64,000 nt of DNA. It comes from Antrihabitans stalagmiti. Lineage in GTDB: Bacteria > Actinomycetota > Actinomycetes > Mycobacteriales > Mycobacteriaceae. The translations under genes and the position numbers were made by a program. The stretch covers positions 62,001 through 126,000 of the forward strand of contig NZ_JAEMNV010000010.1 of the NCBI RefSeq assembly GCF_016482825.1, read 5' to 3'. How positions within the stretch are numbered: the first letter of the stretch is position 1; the number at the start of each line of letters is the position of its first letter. Shown piece after piece: positions 1 through 9,283 of this stretch. A model generated the notes under the pieces. The model was not told where the DNA came from, searched no databases, and saw only the letters and a list, made by a program, of their open reading frames with translations.

Positions 1-523
1 TGCGATGAACGACGCCGGGCACAAGCACGTCGGATCCGGAATGCTCGTTGACCCGCGCCCGCGGTGCCGCCGTCGAGCGCAAAGCCATCCGCTGGGTGTC
101 CCCTAGCTCGGGATGGACGTCGGTCGAACTCCACCGCACCGCCCACTCGCCGTCGCGCCTGCCCATCTGCAACTGCCCCGAGTAGGTCCAGACCCGATTC
201 TTCGGCAGGTGCCACTCGTAGGTGTAGTCGACGGTCGCCGTGTCGCCGTTGATCCGAGCCGACCCGGTCGTCGCGGTCATGGACTCGGCCTGCAGGTCGT
301 TCCACGTTGCCGTGAGCACCTCGAATGCCTTCTGTGGCTGGTCGGTGGCGCCGGCAGCTGCCGCTACGTCGCGCTCGGCGAATGCGTCGACGAAGCTGTC
401 CGCAGCGGGTGAGGGACCGGCCGGCTTCGGGGTGCACGAGGCGACCCCGACAGCCAGTGCGGACACCGCGACAGTCACGACAACGCGCGCGACGAGCGAC
501 GTACGAAACCGGCGGATAGTCAT
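1..523 (-). CDS. Penicillin-binding lipoprotein, N-terminal part (cut by window edge)
   Basis: Only the first ~174 residues are in the window; the rest runs off the left end. A short basic N-terminus and hydrophobic stretch end in the lipobox VASC with the lipidated Cys at residue 30, so the product should be a membrane-anchored lipoprotein. Residues ~35-150 look like the NTF2/MecA_N-type domain that precedes the transpeptidase in this PBP class. In Mycobacterium a penicillin-binding lipoprotein lies a few genes downstream of ispG, which matches the order here. The transpeptidase motifs themselves are not visible, so the call rests on the N-terminal domain and context. An in-frame ATG at 532 is an alternative start; neither has a strong ribosome binding site. 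Confidence 0.75.
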   Translation of the reverse strand, partial: MTIRRFRTSLVARVVVTVAVSALAVGVASCTPKPAGPSPAADSFVDAFAERDVAAAAGATDQPQKAFEVLTATWNDLQAESMTATTGSARINGDTATVDYTYEWHLPKNRVWTYSGQLQMGRRDGEWAVRWSSTDVHPELGDTQRMALRSTAAPRARVNEHSGSDVLVPGVVHR

Positions 524-575
524 CGGACACATCGTAATTCGCTCGTAGGCCACAGCCGGGGAGGCTGGCCGTCGA

Positions 576-1412
576 TCAGTCGAGCAGTACGGTCGAAAAG
601 GTGCCGACCTGTGTGAAGCCGATACGTTCGTAGGCGCGGCGGGCGGGCCGGTTGTAGTCGTTGACGTAGAGGCTCGCCGTTCTGCCCGACGCAACGATCA
701 TGTTGGCGACAGCTGCGGTACCGGCCGCGCCGAGTCCACGGCCGCGGCGCGCGGGATGCACCCACACTCCCTGGATCTGTCCGACCGAGCGGGACAGCGC
801 CCCGACCTCTGCCTTGAAAACGACTTCGCCGTCCTCGAACCGTGCCCATGCGCGGCCCGTCGCGATCAGATTTGCGACGCGACGCCGATAACTCGTGCCG
901 CCGTCGGTGGATCGCGGATCGACGCCGACCTCTTCGATGAACATGTCGATCGCGGCCGTCAGGTAGCGGTCGAGTTCACCGAGGGTCGCTGCTCGTACGT
1001 GCGGATCGGCGTCGATCACCGCGGGTTGCGCGATGGCGAGCAGAGGTTGGTCGGGACGCAGTTCCCTGGCTGGGCCCCACTCTCCGACGAGCATGTCCCA
1101 CAGCGGAAGCGCGAGTTCGCGGCGTCCGACGATCGAGGAACACATCCGCGGGCTACGGCTGGCACGGTCGGCAAATGCCCGAAGGTCTTCCGAATTGCCC
1201 AGCAGTGGAACAAGATTGGCACCGGTGTAGCACAGCGATTCGGCGGGTCCGCCGCGACTCCACAGCTCACCCGGAAATGCTCCAGGGTTGAGCCCGAACT
1301 CCTGGATGCGAGCGGCAACCATGCAGGACGCGACGGGATCACTGTCGAGCACCCGCAGGACATGAGCGACATCGCGACTGCCCAGTTGCCGCGCACCGAG
1401 CACTTTCAACAC
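576..1412 (-). CDS. GNAT family N-acetyltransferase (DUF4081 type)
   Basis: A protein of ~278 residues. The N-terminal half (VLKVLGARQLGSRD onward) resembles the DUF4081 domain, and the C-terminal half carries a GNAT fold with the acetyl-CoA loop HPARRGRGLGAAG and the family's late motif around YNRPARRAYERIGF. It probably transfers an acetyl group from acetyl-CoA to an unknown amine. It lies 67 bases after ispG and 52 bases before the penicillin-binding lipoprotein, the order seen in mycobacteria, suggesting one operon. Start: GTG at 1412 with GGGGA nine bases upstream is preferred; a GTG at 1457 would add 15 residues but has no ribosome binding site. Confidence 0.85.
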   Translation of the reverse strand: MLKVLGARQLGSRDVAHVLRVLDSDPVASCMVAARIQEFGLNPGAFPGELWSRGGPAESLCYTGANLVPLLGNSEDLRAFADRASRSPRMCSSIVGRRELALPLWDMLVGEWGPARELRPDQPLLAIAQPAVIDADPHVRAATLGELDRYLTAAIDMFIEEVGVDPRSTDGGTSYRRRVANLIATGRAWARFEDGEVVFKAEVGALSRSVGQIQGVWVHPARRGRGLGAAGTAAVANMIVASGRTASLYVNDYNRPARRAYERIGFTQVGTFSTVLLD

Positions 1413-1479
1413 GGCGGGCATCCCCGGCACGGATCGGACACATGTCCAGCGTGCCACGAACCAGCCGTATTGGGAACGA

Positions 1480-2646
1480 TCAGGTGACGCTGACTACCGG
1501 CGCGCCGGATTCGGTGAGCTCGCCGTTCTCGCCGTACTCCTCCGCGATCCGCATCGCCTCTTCGATCAGCGTCTCGACGATCAACGCCTCCGGCACGGTC
1601 TTGATGACCTGCCCCTTGACGAAAATCTGACCCTTGCCGTTGCCGGAAGCGACGCCGAGATCGGCCTCACGAGCTTCGCCGGGACCGTTCACGACGCACC
1701 CCATCACCGCGACCCGCAACGGGATCTCCATGCCCTCCAAGCCTGCGGACACTTCGTTGGCGAGGGTGTAGACGTCGACCTGCGCACGACCACACGACGG
1801 GCAGGACACGATCTCCAGTTTGCGTGGACGCAGATTCAGCGACTGCAGGATCTGCGCGCCGACCTTCACCTCTTCGACAGGCGGTGCAGAAAGCGAGACA
1901 CGGATGGTGTCGCCGATTCCTTCCGACAGCAGCGCACCGAACGCGACAGCGGACTTGATGGTCCCCTGAAACGCCGGACCCGCCTCCGTGACCCCGAGAT
2001 GCAACGGGTAGTCGCACTGAGCGGCCAACTGCCGGTAGGCCTCGACCATGATCACAGGGTCGTTGTGTTTGACCGAGATCTTGATGTCGCCGAACCCGTA
2101 CTGCTCGAACAGACTTGCTTCCCACAACGCCGACTCGACGAGCGCCTCCGGCGTCGCCTTGCCGTACTTCAGCATCAAACGTGGATCCAACGACCCGGCG
2201 TTGACGCCGATCCGAATCGGAGTGCCCGCGGCCAGCGCAGCCTTGGCCACTTCTTCGACGCGGCCGTCGAATTCCTTGATGTTTCCCGGGTTGACGCGCA
2301 CCGCGGCGCAACCGGCATCGATGGCCGCGAAGATGTAGCGCGGCTGGAAGTGGATGTCCGCGATGACCGGGATCTGGCTCTTCTTCGCGATCGTCGCCAG
2401 CGCGTCGGCATCTTCCTGCCGCGGACACGCGACCCGGACGATGTCGCAGCCGGACGCGGTCAGTTCGGCGATCTGCTGCAGCGTCGCATTGATGTCGTGA
2501 GTCTTGGTCGTCGTCATCGACTGAACCGAGATCGGACTCTCGCTACCGACACTTACCGAGCCGACCTGCAACTGCCGGGTCTTGCGGCGCGGAGCGAGGA
2601 CCGCTGCGGGTCCGGTCGGCATGCCCAATCCAACAGGGCTGGTCAC
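1480..2646 (-). CDS. ispG: 4-hydroxy-3-methylbut-2-enyl diphosphate synthase (IspG/GcpE)
   Basis: Cytosolic iron-sulfur enzyme of the non-mevalonate isoprenoid pathway; it reductively opens methylerythritol cyclodiphosphate to HMBPP. The 388-residue protein has the TIM-barrel half ([20 protein letters not shown]) followed by the 4Fe-4S domain with SCPSCGR (Cys 282 and 285) and [10 protein letters not shown] (Cys 317, Glu 324), all ligands present. Length is normal for the actinobacterial single-domain form. It starts with GTG and follows rip1 by 52 bases in the dxr-rip1-ispG order typical of Corynebacteriales, so two steps of one pathway flank a protease gene. Confidence 0.97.
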   Translation of the reverse strand: MTSPVGLGMPTGPAAVLAPRRKTRQLQVGSVSVGSESPISVQSMTTTKTHDINATLQQIAELTASGCDIVRVACPRQEDADALATIAKKSQIPVIADIHFQPRYIFAAIDAGCAAVRVNPGNIKEFDGRVEEVAKAALAAGTPIRIGVNAGSLDPRLMLKYGKATPEALVESALWEASLFEQYGFGDIKISVKHNDPVIMVEAYRQLAAQCDYPLHLGVTEAGPAFQGTIKSAVAFGALLSEGIGDTIRVSLSAPPVEEVKVGAQILQSLNLRPRKLEIVSCPSCGRAQVDVYTLANEVSAGLEGMEIPLRVAVMGCVVNGPGEAREADLGVASGNGKGQIFVKGQVIKTVPEALIVETLIEEAMRIAEEYGENGELTESGAPVVSVT

Positions 2647-2698
2647 TATGTGCCTACTTTCGAAGCTGATGGGCCGAGCTACTCCCCGATTCTATCCG

Positions 2699-3922
2699 TC
2701 AGGGAAAGAGCTGAATCGGGTTCACGATGTCTGCCGTCAATGTGAGCAGCATGTATGCACCGCCTATGACGATCACCACATAGGTCGCAGGAAGCAATTT
2801 GAGGTAGTCGACAGGCGGCCCCGCGGGCAGACCCCGTCGCGACCGCAAGCTGTTGCGAATCTTCTCGTAGATCGTCACCGCCATGTGGCCACCGTCGAGC
2901 GGCAGCAGCGGCAACAGGTTGAACGCGCCGAGGAAGAAGTTGAGGCTCGCGAGCAGGATGATGAAGGTGTCCCAGTACCCACGTTCGGCCGCTTGCCCGC
3001 CGATCGCGCTCGCGCCGACCACGCTGATCGGCGTCTCGGGATCACGCTCACCACCGGTGACTGCGTGCCACAGATCGACGACCTTGCTCGGCATCTGCGC
3101 AAGGCCGTGCAGAGTCTTGACGAACATGTCGCCGGTGAAGGCGACCGAGGCGGGAATCGCGGACAGTGGGTTGTACTGCGTCGGCGCCGGCCCCGCTGTA
3201 CTCAGACCGACTCCGATCGCGCCGACCGTCTCGGACCGCTTCTCCTTGGTCTCGTTGTCGATCACCCAGCGCTGTACGCGCTCGACCTGCACGGGGATGG
3301 TCAGCGTCTCGTCGCCACGTTCGACGGTGAACTGCACGATGCCGGTCGCCGATTGCGTTTCCTTCACGACGTCCGTCGAGGTATGAGTCGTGACGTCGTT
3401 GACCTTGACGATGACGTCCGAAGGAAGCAGCCCGGCCCGTTCGCCTGGACCGGTGCCGGAACATTCGGCGAGCGTGCCGTCCTCGGCCTGGGTCGGAGCG
3501 ACACAGCTGGCGCTGGTAACGGAGACCGTCGGATCACCGTTGAGATTGGGCAATCCCCAGCCGACCGCAAGAACCATGATGAGTATGAAGCCGAGGACGA
3601 AGTTCATCGCGATACCGGACGACATGACGACGAGGCGTTTCCACGTCTTCTGCCGGTACATCGCGCGATCGAGTTCTTCGGGTTGGATCTCGTCGAGCGC
3701 GGTCATCCCTGCGATATCGCAGAAGCCACCGAACGGCAGCGCCTTGAGCCCGTACTCGGTCTCGCCACGCTGCACCGAGAACACTTTCGGACCGAAGCCG
3801 ACGAAGTACCGCCGCACCTTCATGCCGAGGCGTTGAGCCGCCCACATGTGGCCGCACTCGTGCAGCGCCACCGACGCTGCGATACCGAGGGCGAAGAGCA
3901 CAACCCCCAAAACGAACACCAT
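2699..3922 (-). CDS. rip1: Site-2 intramembrane zinc metalloprotease (Rip1/RseP family, M50)
   Basis: A 407-residue polytopic membrane protease that cleaves substrates such as anti-sigma factors within the membrane. The zinc site HECGH (His 21, Glu 22, His 25) lies in the first membrane segment and the third ligand motif LPLDGGH is near the C-terminus. A PDZ domain sits between them, around GPGERAGLLPSDVIVKVNDV. The final segments are strongly hydrophobic. The gene starts 6 bases after dxr and precedes ispG, as in Mycobacterium, so it is probably co-transcribed with isoprenoid genes even though its role is in envelope stress signalling. Confidence 0.95.
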   Translation of the reverse strand: MVFVLGVVLFALGIAASVALHECGHMWAAQRLGMKVRRYFVGFGPKVFSVQRGETEYGLKALPFGGFCDIAGMTALDEIQPEELDRAMYRQKTWKRLVVMSSGIAMNFVLGFILIMVLAVGWGLPNLNGDPTVSVTSASCVAPTQAEDGTLAECSGTGPGERAGLLPSDVIVKVNDVTTHTSTDVVKETQSATGIVQFTVERGDETLTIPVQVERVQRWVIDNETKEKRSETVGAIGVGLSTAGPAPTQYNPLSAIPASVAFTGDMFVKTLHGLAQMPSKVVDLWHAVTGGERDPETPISVVGASAIGGQAAERGYWDTFIILLASLNFFLGAFNLLPLLPLDGGHMAVTIYEKIRNSLRSRRGLPAGPPVDYLKLLPATYVVIVIGGAYMLLTLTADIVNPIQLFP

Positions 3923-3928
3923 CCGGCT

Positions 3929-5089
3929 CTAGCCCTCCTGTTTCACGCGCTCACGCGCACGTTCACGCGCCCAACTGTCCGCGGCGAGCACATCGTCCAA
4001 GGTAGCGGGTTCGGCCGACCACTCGTCCGCATCGCCGAGCACACGCTGCACGGTTCGTACGATCGCCGGGAACCGAATGACGCCATCGAGGAAGGCCTGC
4101 GCGGCGACCTCGTTCGCGGCGTTGTATACCGCTGTGAGGCAACCACCGCGCTCCCCTGCTGCTCGCGCGAGTTCGACCGCTGGAAACACAGTACTGTCCA
4201 GCGGTTCGAACTCCCAGGTCGCTGCCTTCGTGAAATCGCACGCCGACGCAACGCCCGCGACGCGGTTCGGCCAGCCGAGTGCCAAACCGATCGGCAACTT
4301 CATGTCGGGTGGACTCGCCTGCGCAAGCGTCGAGCCGTCGGTGAACGTCACCATCGAGTGCACGATCGACTGCGGATGAACAGTCACATCGATGCGGTCG
4401 TACGGAATTCCGAACAGCAGGTGCGTCTCGATCAGTTCGAGGCCCTTGTTGACGAGTGTCGCCGAGTTCAGCGTGTTCATCGGACCCATCGACCAGGTCG
4501 GATGAGCCTTCGCCTCTTCGGGATTCACGTCTTCGAGCATCTCGGCGGTCCACCCGCGGAACGGTCCGCCCGACGCGGTCAGCACCAAGCGCGCGACCTC
4601 GTCGGCAGTGCCGCCACGCAGGCATTGTGCCAAGGCGGAATGCTCCGAGTCGACAGGAACGATCTGGCCCGGCGCCGCCGCACGGGTGACGAGCGAGCCA
4701 CCCGCGACGAGCGACTCCTTGTTGGCAAGGGCAAGCGTGGCACCGGATTCCAGGGCGGCGAGGGTCGGTTCGAGACCGAGCGAACCGACAAGTGCGTTGA
4801 GGACGACGTCTGCTTCGGTACTGCGCACCAACTCGGTGACGGCACCGAGTCCGGAGTACGTCGCATCGATCCGAGCGCCTGCATCGGCATCGGCCACCGC
4901 GACGTTCGCTACGCCCGTCTGCTTCATCTGCTCGGCGAGCAGATCGAGCTTGCCACCGCCCGCGGCGAGACCGACCACCTCGAACTTGTCGGGGTTGGCA
5001 GCGATGACATCGAGGGCCTGCGTTCCGATCGAACCGGTGCTGCCGAGGAGAAGTACGCGAACAGTGTCGGACACAGGACCATTGTTCAC
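3929..5089 (-). CDS. dxr: 1-deoxy-D-xylulose 5-phosphate reductoisomerase
   Basis: Second enzyme of the methylerythritol phosphate pathway: NADPH-dependent conversion of DXP to MEP. The 386-residue sequence has the N-terminal Rossmann motif [17 protein letters not shown], the substrate and metal-binding region with [12 protein letters not shown] (acidic ligands Asp and Glu), and the flexible-loop and helical C-terminal domain. The start is a GTG (MNNGPVSD). It is the first gene of the minus-strand group dxr-rip1-ispG-GNAT-PBP lipoprotein; the 107-base gap to the divergent DUF2631 gene should hold the promoters of both. Product and pathway assignment are secure. Confidence 0.97.
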   Translation of the reverse strand: MNNGPVSDTVRVLLLGSTGSIGTQALDVIAANPDKFEVVGLAAGGGKLDLLAEQMKQTGVANVAVADADAGARIDATYSGLGAVTELVRSTEADVVLNALVGSLGLEPTLAALESGATLALANKESLVAGGSLVTRAAAPGQIVPVDSEHSALAQCLRGGTADEVARLVLTASGGPFRGWTAEMLEDVNPEEAKAHPTWSMGPMNTLNSATLVNKGLELIETHLLFGIPYDRIDVTVHPQSIVHSMVTFTDGSTLAQASPPDMKLPIGLALGWPNRVAGVASACDFTKAATWEFEPLDSTVFPAVELARAAGERGGCLTAVYNAANEVAAQAFLDGVIRFPAIVRTVQRVLGDADEWSAEPATLDDVLAADSWARERARERVKQEG

Positions 5090-5195
5090 TATCCGGAACG
5101 GTGAGCCCTACTAGCTACGACGATCGGTCGTATGTCACGATATGGCGAGCGAGAATTCGTCAGCACAGTTGGTACGCAAAGACTAAGGAGCGACC

Positions 5196-5465
5196 GTGGC
5201 CGGTACGGAGTTGGATCCAGCCGAGAACGATCCAGTAGTCGCAAGTCACGTCGATACCGCCGAAGTTCCGTCCGCCGCATGGGGTTGGAGTGGCGAAGCG
5301 CCGCGTGCATCCCAGATCGCCGGATTCGTCGTCGCACTGATGCTGCTCGCCATGACCATCGGCAACCACACCGGCAGGATCGAAGACCTCTTCCTCGTCG
5401 GATTCGCCGTTGCGATCTTCGGAATTCTCATCCGCCACGCGATCATCAGCCGCCAAGACCGCTAG
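5196..5465 (+). CDS. DUF2631 small membrane protein
   Basis: An 89-residue protein with an acidic N-terminus (~res. 1-40) and two predicted membrane helices (~res. 43-60 and 66-82, the latter LFLVGFAVAIFGILI). It matches the DUF2631 family of actinobacteria, whose function is unknown. The GTG start is supported by AAGGAG at 5185-5190. It is divergent from dxr. Its stop codon overlaps the stop of the converging FUSC gene within the palindromic tetramer CTAG (5462-5465), so the two coding regions share four bases. Confidence 0.85.
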   Translation: MAGTELDPAENDPVVASHVDTAEVPSAAWGWSGEAPRASQIAGFVVALMLLAMTIGNHTGRIEDLFLVGFAVAIFGILIRHAIISRQDR

Positions 5466-7579
5466 TTCTGGTCCAGCTCGATCACCGTTGCAATCTCGCT
5501 TGCAATAGCTGCGAACAACGCGACGAGCGGCTCGTTCTCGCGAACTTCGGTACGGGTCGGAGTGTCCTTCGTGCCGCTCGTAGGCAACTCGTCGACTCGT
5601 CGTCGATGCGCGTCGTCGAGATAGGCGAACATCGTTTCCAACGCTCGCGCCTGCGCGCTCGCAGCGGCTGCTGACCCACGGTCGGTGAGGCTCGTCGAGG
5701 TGATCGCGATGTAGTCGTCCAACGCCGGAATTTTTGTCGCCGACGATTTCGGGAGCGCGTCGAGGGCTGCGAGGTGCTGCTGCAGTCGGGCAAGCGCGTC
5801 GAGTCGGGTACCGGCCGTCGCTGCACTGGCGGCGGCGCCTGGTTCCTGCCGCGCCTGCTTCGTCACCGCCCGAGCCTCGGCAAGCATGCCCTCCGCTGTG
5901 CGGCGCGTCTGCTCGAATCGGTCCTGATCGGGGTCGAGCACCCTGCGCAGGCTGACCGCGAGAAACTCCGCGGTTGCGGCATCCGCAGCGCGCACCACGT
6001 CGGCTACGCGGTCGCGTTGCCAACTCGGCCACAGCAGGTAACCCCCGACGAGCGCCACTGCACTACCCGCCAGCGTCATCACGATCCGGGCGATCGCCGC
6101 ACCCCAGTCGCCCGGATCGGCGATATCGCCGATGAGCAGCACGAGTGGCGTCCCGAACACCACCCAGAAGGCGTAGTTGACCGGACGTAGGGCGAACCCG
6201 ATCGTGATGACGACGAACAGGATGATCGCAAGCGCCGCGGGCTGACTCACGGTGGCAATGAGAACAGCGGCACACGATCCACCGACCACGTTGCCGACGA
6301 CCCGTTGACCCGCACGCTCGATCGTTGCGCCGTATTGCGGGCGCAGCACCCTGAGCACGGCGAGGATGCCCCACTCACCGTGCGGCAGCTCGAGGACTGC
6401 CACGACGGTGACGAAGCCGGCGGTTATCGCAGTGATCCGCAGCGCGTGTCGATACTCCGCTGAATCCAATGTCATCGCCGCACGAAGCCGAGCGATGTCG
6501 ACGAAAGGTCGCCGCGATTCGTCGACCGGTGCGAGCGTGCCTCGCGTGTCGATGGTCTCGACCGCTGCCGTGGCAAGTGCAGTTGTGCGCGCGAGCGATT
6601 CCAGCAGCCTGCGGTACCGTCCAGCGGCAACAAGTCGGCTGTACGGCTCGACACCGTCGACCACTGCGGACCGCAACGTGTCACAGGCTGCCGTCACCTC
6701 AGCGAGCCCAGCGCCGGCGCCCGTGCGCACATTTCTACGACGCGAGAGCAGTGCACCGACAGCTGCAACCTCGGCACCGATCTCGGCGACAGCACGACGG
6801 CATGCAGCAGCGACCGCCACGTCGGGGGGACCGAGGTCGTCGAGTGCAGCCACCAGATCGACAAGCTCAGCGGCGGTGCCGACGACCCGCGTCAGCTGTC
6901 CGGCGAGTTGCTCGTCGCCGCTCGGCGTCGCAACCCCCTCGACCGCCGCCTCGGCACTGCGAACGGCAGCAACCAACCGACCGTGATCGGCAGATTTGTC
7001 ACCGTCACCGACGCCGTCACCGGCACGCGCGGTGAGGCTGCGACCGAGCAGTGTGAACGGTTCGGCGACGGCAAGCAGAACCTCGTCGACGCGACGTACA
7101 GGTGTGCAGACCCACGTCGCCAGGGCGTAGAACAGTCCGCCACCGAGGACGAGGCCAGCGCCGAGGAGGATCTCGTCGGAGCCTTTGCCTGCAACGATCG
7201 AACTGGCAAGAAATGCCGTGGCGGGCATGGTTCCCAACCGCGCGGCAGTTGCGTTGACGGCCGATCCCATTGCAGCGACGAAAACCAGCGCCGATACGAG
7301 CACGACTGCCGCAGCAACGATGTGAAAAGTGAAGGCACCCAACAGGAATGCGGCAGCATTCGCCGCCGCGGCAGTGCAGAGACCGAGCGTGCGGGTCCGG
7401 CGTGGTCCACCCTTGTTCGTGAAGGCGGCGACGTAGGCACCGAGGCACGCGAGCGCACCCGAACCTGGTTCTCCGACGAGGAGGCCGACGACCAGGGGAG
7501 CAGCAACCGCGACACCGTTGATCAGGCCGTCGACCGCGGCAGGACGCGTTCCGGGTACGACAGCGAACAACGCGCGCAC
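5462..7579 (-). CDS. FUSC-family membrane transporter (aromatic-acid-exporter-like)
   Basis: A 705-residue protein with two hydrophobic blocks (~res. 15-160 and ~390-520), each with several membrane helices, separated by a soluble region and followed by a soluble C-terminal domain. This two-bundle layout is that of FUSC/YccC proteins, related to fusaric acid and p-hydroxybenzoate exporters; the substrate here cannot be read from sequence. It begins with GTG two bases after the rlmN stop, so the two genes are almost certainly co-transcribed. It ends by sharing CTAG with the converging DUF2631 gene. Confidence 0.8.
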   Translation of the reverse strand: MRALFAVVPGTRPAAVDGLINGVAVAAPLVVGLLVGEPGSGALACLGAYVAAFTNKGGPRRTRTLGLCTAAAANAAAFLLGAFTFHIVAAAVVLVSALVFVAAMGSAVNATAARLGTMPATAFLASSIVAGKGSDEILLGAGLVLGGGLFYALATWVCTPVRRVDEVLLAVAEPFTLLGRSLTARAGDGVGDGDKSADHGRLVAAVRSAEAAVEGVATPSGDEQLAGQLTRVVGTAAELVDLVAALDDLGPPDVAVAAACRRAVAEIGAEVAAVGALLSRRRNVRTGAGAGLAEVTAACDTLRSAVVDGVEPYSRLVAAGRYRRLLESLARTTALATAAVETIDTRGTLAPVDESRRPFVDIARLRAAMTLDSAEYRHALRITAITAGFVTVVAVLELPHGEWGILAVLRVLRPQYGATIERAGQRVVGNVVGGSCAAVLIATVSQPAALAIILFVVITIGFALRPVNYAFWVVFGTPLVLLIGDIADPGDWGAAIARIVMTLAGSAVALVGGYLLWPSWQRDRVADVVRAADAATAEFLAVSLRRVLDPDQDRFEQTRRTAEGMLAEARAVTKQARQEPGAAASAATAGTRLDALARLQQHLAALDALPKSSATKIPALDDYIAITSTSLTDRGSAAAASAQARALETMFAYLDDAHRRRVDELPTSGTKDTPTRTEVRENEPLVALFAAIASEIATVIELDQN

Positions 7580-7581
7580 AA

Positions 7582-8703
7582 CTAGTTCTCCGCGGCCAAC
7601 TGTCCGCAGGCTGCTGCAATTTCCTGGCCGCGGGTGTCACGAACCGTGCACGACACACCCTGGGCAAGCACCCGGCGGACGAACTCGCGTTCCACCGGCT
7701 TCGGACTGGCGTCCCATTTGCTTCCCGGAGTCGGATTCAACGGAATCAGATTCACGTGCACACGTGAGCCGAGTGCCTTGCGCAGTTTCATCCCGAGCAT
7801 GTCGGCACGCCACGGCTGGTCGTTGATTTCCTTGATGAGGGCGTACTCGATCGACACACGTCGCCCGGTCTGGTCTGCGTAGTACTTCGCAGCATCGAGC
7901 ACCTCCTTCACCGACCACCGATTGTTCACCGGCACGAGGGTGTCGCGGAGTTCGTCGTCGGGCGTGTGCAGCGAGACCGCCAACGTGACCGACAAACCCT
8001 CGTCGGCAAGCTTGCGGATCGCAGGCGCCAGACCGACGGTCGACACCGTGACCGACCGCTGCGAGATCCCGAGACCGTCCGGAGCGGGCGAGGTGATGCG
8101 ACGGACCGCTGCAAGCACCCGCTTGTAATTGGCGAGCGGCTCGCCCATACCCATGAAGACGACGTTCGACAGGCGACCAGGACCACCTGCGATATCGCCG
8201 TCGCGCAACGCAGCCGCAGCGGCACGTACCTGATCGACGATCTCGGCCGTCGACAGGTTGCGCGTCAGCCCAGCCTGGCCGGTCGCGCAGAACGGACAGG
8301 CCATGCCGCACCCGGCCTGGCTGGAGATGCACAGCGTCGCCCGGTCGGGATAGCGCATCAGCACACTCTCGAGGAGCGTGCCGTCACCCGCCTTCCACAA
8401 GGTCTTTCGCGTCTCGCCGCCATCGCACGCAACGTGCTTTACCGGGGTCAGCAACGGTGGAAACAGTGCGGCACCAACCTTTTCGCGCACCGAAGCAGGC
8501 AGATCCGTCATCTTCTCCGGATCGGCTTCGAGCCGCCCGTAGTACTGCCGCGCAAGCTGATCCGCCCGGAAACCGGGCAGCCCCAACTCTTGAACAGCTG
8601 CGCGCATCTCGGTGGAATCGAGGTCGGCCAGGTGTCGCGGCGGCATGCCGCGGCGGGGTGCATCGAAGACGAGAGGGAGCGAAACAGCCATAGTGACAAC
8701 CAT
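7582..8703 (-). CDS. rlmN: 23S rRNA (A2503)/tRNA (A37) C2-methyltransferase RlmN
   Basis: Radical-SAM methyltransferase that methylates C2 of A2503 in 23S rRNA and of A37 in some tRNAs. The radical-SAM cluster motif CGMACPFC (Cys 132, 136, 139 from the chosen start) and the C-terminal resolving Cys in [11 protein letters not shown] are present. ATG at 8703 is preferred because GGTGGGA lies just upstream; ATG at 8691 is also possible. The open frame continues to 9243, but that extension runs through the divergent LapA gene and a tandem repeat and is not coding. FUSC follows by two bases. Confidence 0.95.
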   Translation of the reverse strand: MVVTMAVSLPLVFDAPRRGMPPRHLADLDSTEMRAAVQELGLPGFRADQLARQYYGRLEADPEKMTDLPASVREKVGAALFPPLLTPVKHVACDGGETRKTLWKAGDGTLLESVLMRYPDRATLCISSQAGCGMACPFCATGQAGLTRNLSTAEIVDQVRAAAAALRDGDIAGGPGRLSNVVFMGMGEPLANYKRVLAAVRRITSPAPDGLGISQRSVTVSTVGLAPAIRKLADEGLSVTLAVSLHTPDDELRDTLVPVNNRWSVKEVLDAAKYYADQTGRRVSIEYALIKEINDQPWRADMLGMKLRKALGSRVHVNLIPLNPTPGSKWDASPKPVEREFVRRVLAQGVSCTVRDTRGQEIAAACGQLAAEN

Positions 8704-8796
8704 TGTCCCACCGCAAGCACGTGTAATCCGAATCGAGACAATCCGACCCACCGCGAAGCGCGTGCATTCGACCTTCTGCTCGGTCATGATCGAACA

Positions 8797-9135
8797 ATGT
8801 CGACGCCATACGAGCCACTCCCCCCACACGAGCAGGACCCGCTGCTCACGACTCCTCCCGCGTCGGACCTGCCAACGAAATCCTCGCGAAAGATCCAGCA
8901 GACCAGGGTCGGTTACACGTGGGTCGGCCTGGTGGTCAGCGCCCTCGTCGGCATCGTGTTGCTCATCTTCATTCTGCAGAACCTCGATGCTGCGCAGATC
9001 GACATCCTGTTCTGGCAGATGAACCTGCCCATCGGAATCGCAGTCCTCCTCGCATCGATCCTCGGCGCCCTCATCATGGCGATGGTCGGCGGGGCGCGGA
9101 TCTTCCAGATCAGGAAACAGGCCAAACGGATGTAG
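8797..9135 (+). CDS. LapA-domain (DUF1049) membrane protein
   Basis: A 112-residue protein: a Pro-rich polar N-terminus (~res. 1-40), a membrane helix around [20 protein letters not shown], a short loop, and a second helix (~res. 76-98) ending in a basic tail IRKQAKRM. This is the lipopolysaccharide-assembly LapA fold, common in actinobacteria that lack LPS, where the role is unknown. It is divergent from rlmN with 93 bases between starts. The start [10 protein letters not shown] is the first Met of the plausible reading frame; the frame stays open far upstream, antisense to rlmN. Confidence 0.8.
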   Translation: MSTPYEPLPPHEQDPLLTTPPASDLPTKSSRKIQQTRVGYTWVGLVVSALVGIVLLIFILQNLDAAQIDILFWQMNLPIGIAVLLASILGALIMAMVGGARIFQIRKQAKRM

Positions 9136-9189
9136 TCGGATTGCACCAAGCGCACTCGAGACGTCACAAGCGGCGCAATGATTTGCAGA

Positions 9190-9233
9190 GGCCTGATTGA
9201 ATAGGCCCGATTCGAACAGGCCGGATTCGAACA
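9190..9233. repeat. Three tandem ~15-bp repeats
   Basis: Units GGCCTGATTGAATA, GGCCCGATTCGAACA and GGCCGGATTCGAACA stand head to tail between the LapA gene and the CitE-like gene. Units 2 and 3 differ by one base. On the minus strand an open frame reads through them as a repeated LFESG peptide, but this is the false extension of rlmN. Repeats of this kind can vary in copy number between strains. Confidence 0.7.
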
Positions 9234-9283
9234 AGCGGGACACGCGCCGGATCTACCTGGCCTGAGAAGACGAGGAGCTTGAT

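Noticed and set aside
2582-5104. An 840-residue open frame on the plus strand
   Set aside because: It lies opposite ispG, rip1 and dxr, all certain genes; its translation is Arg/His/Asp-rich with no recognisable domain. Long antisense frames are expected in DNA this rich in GC.
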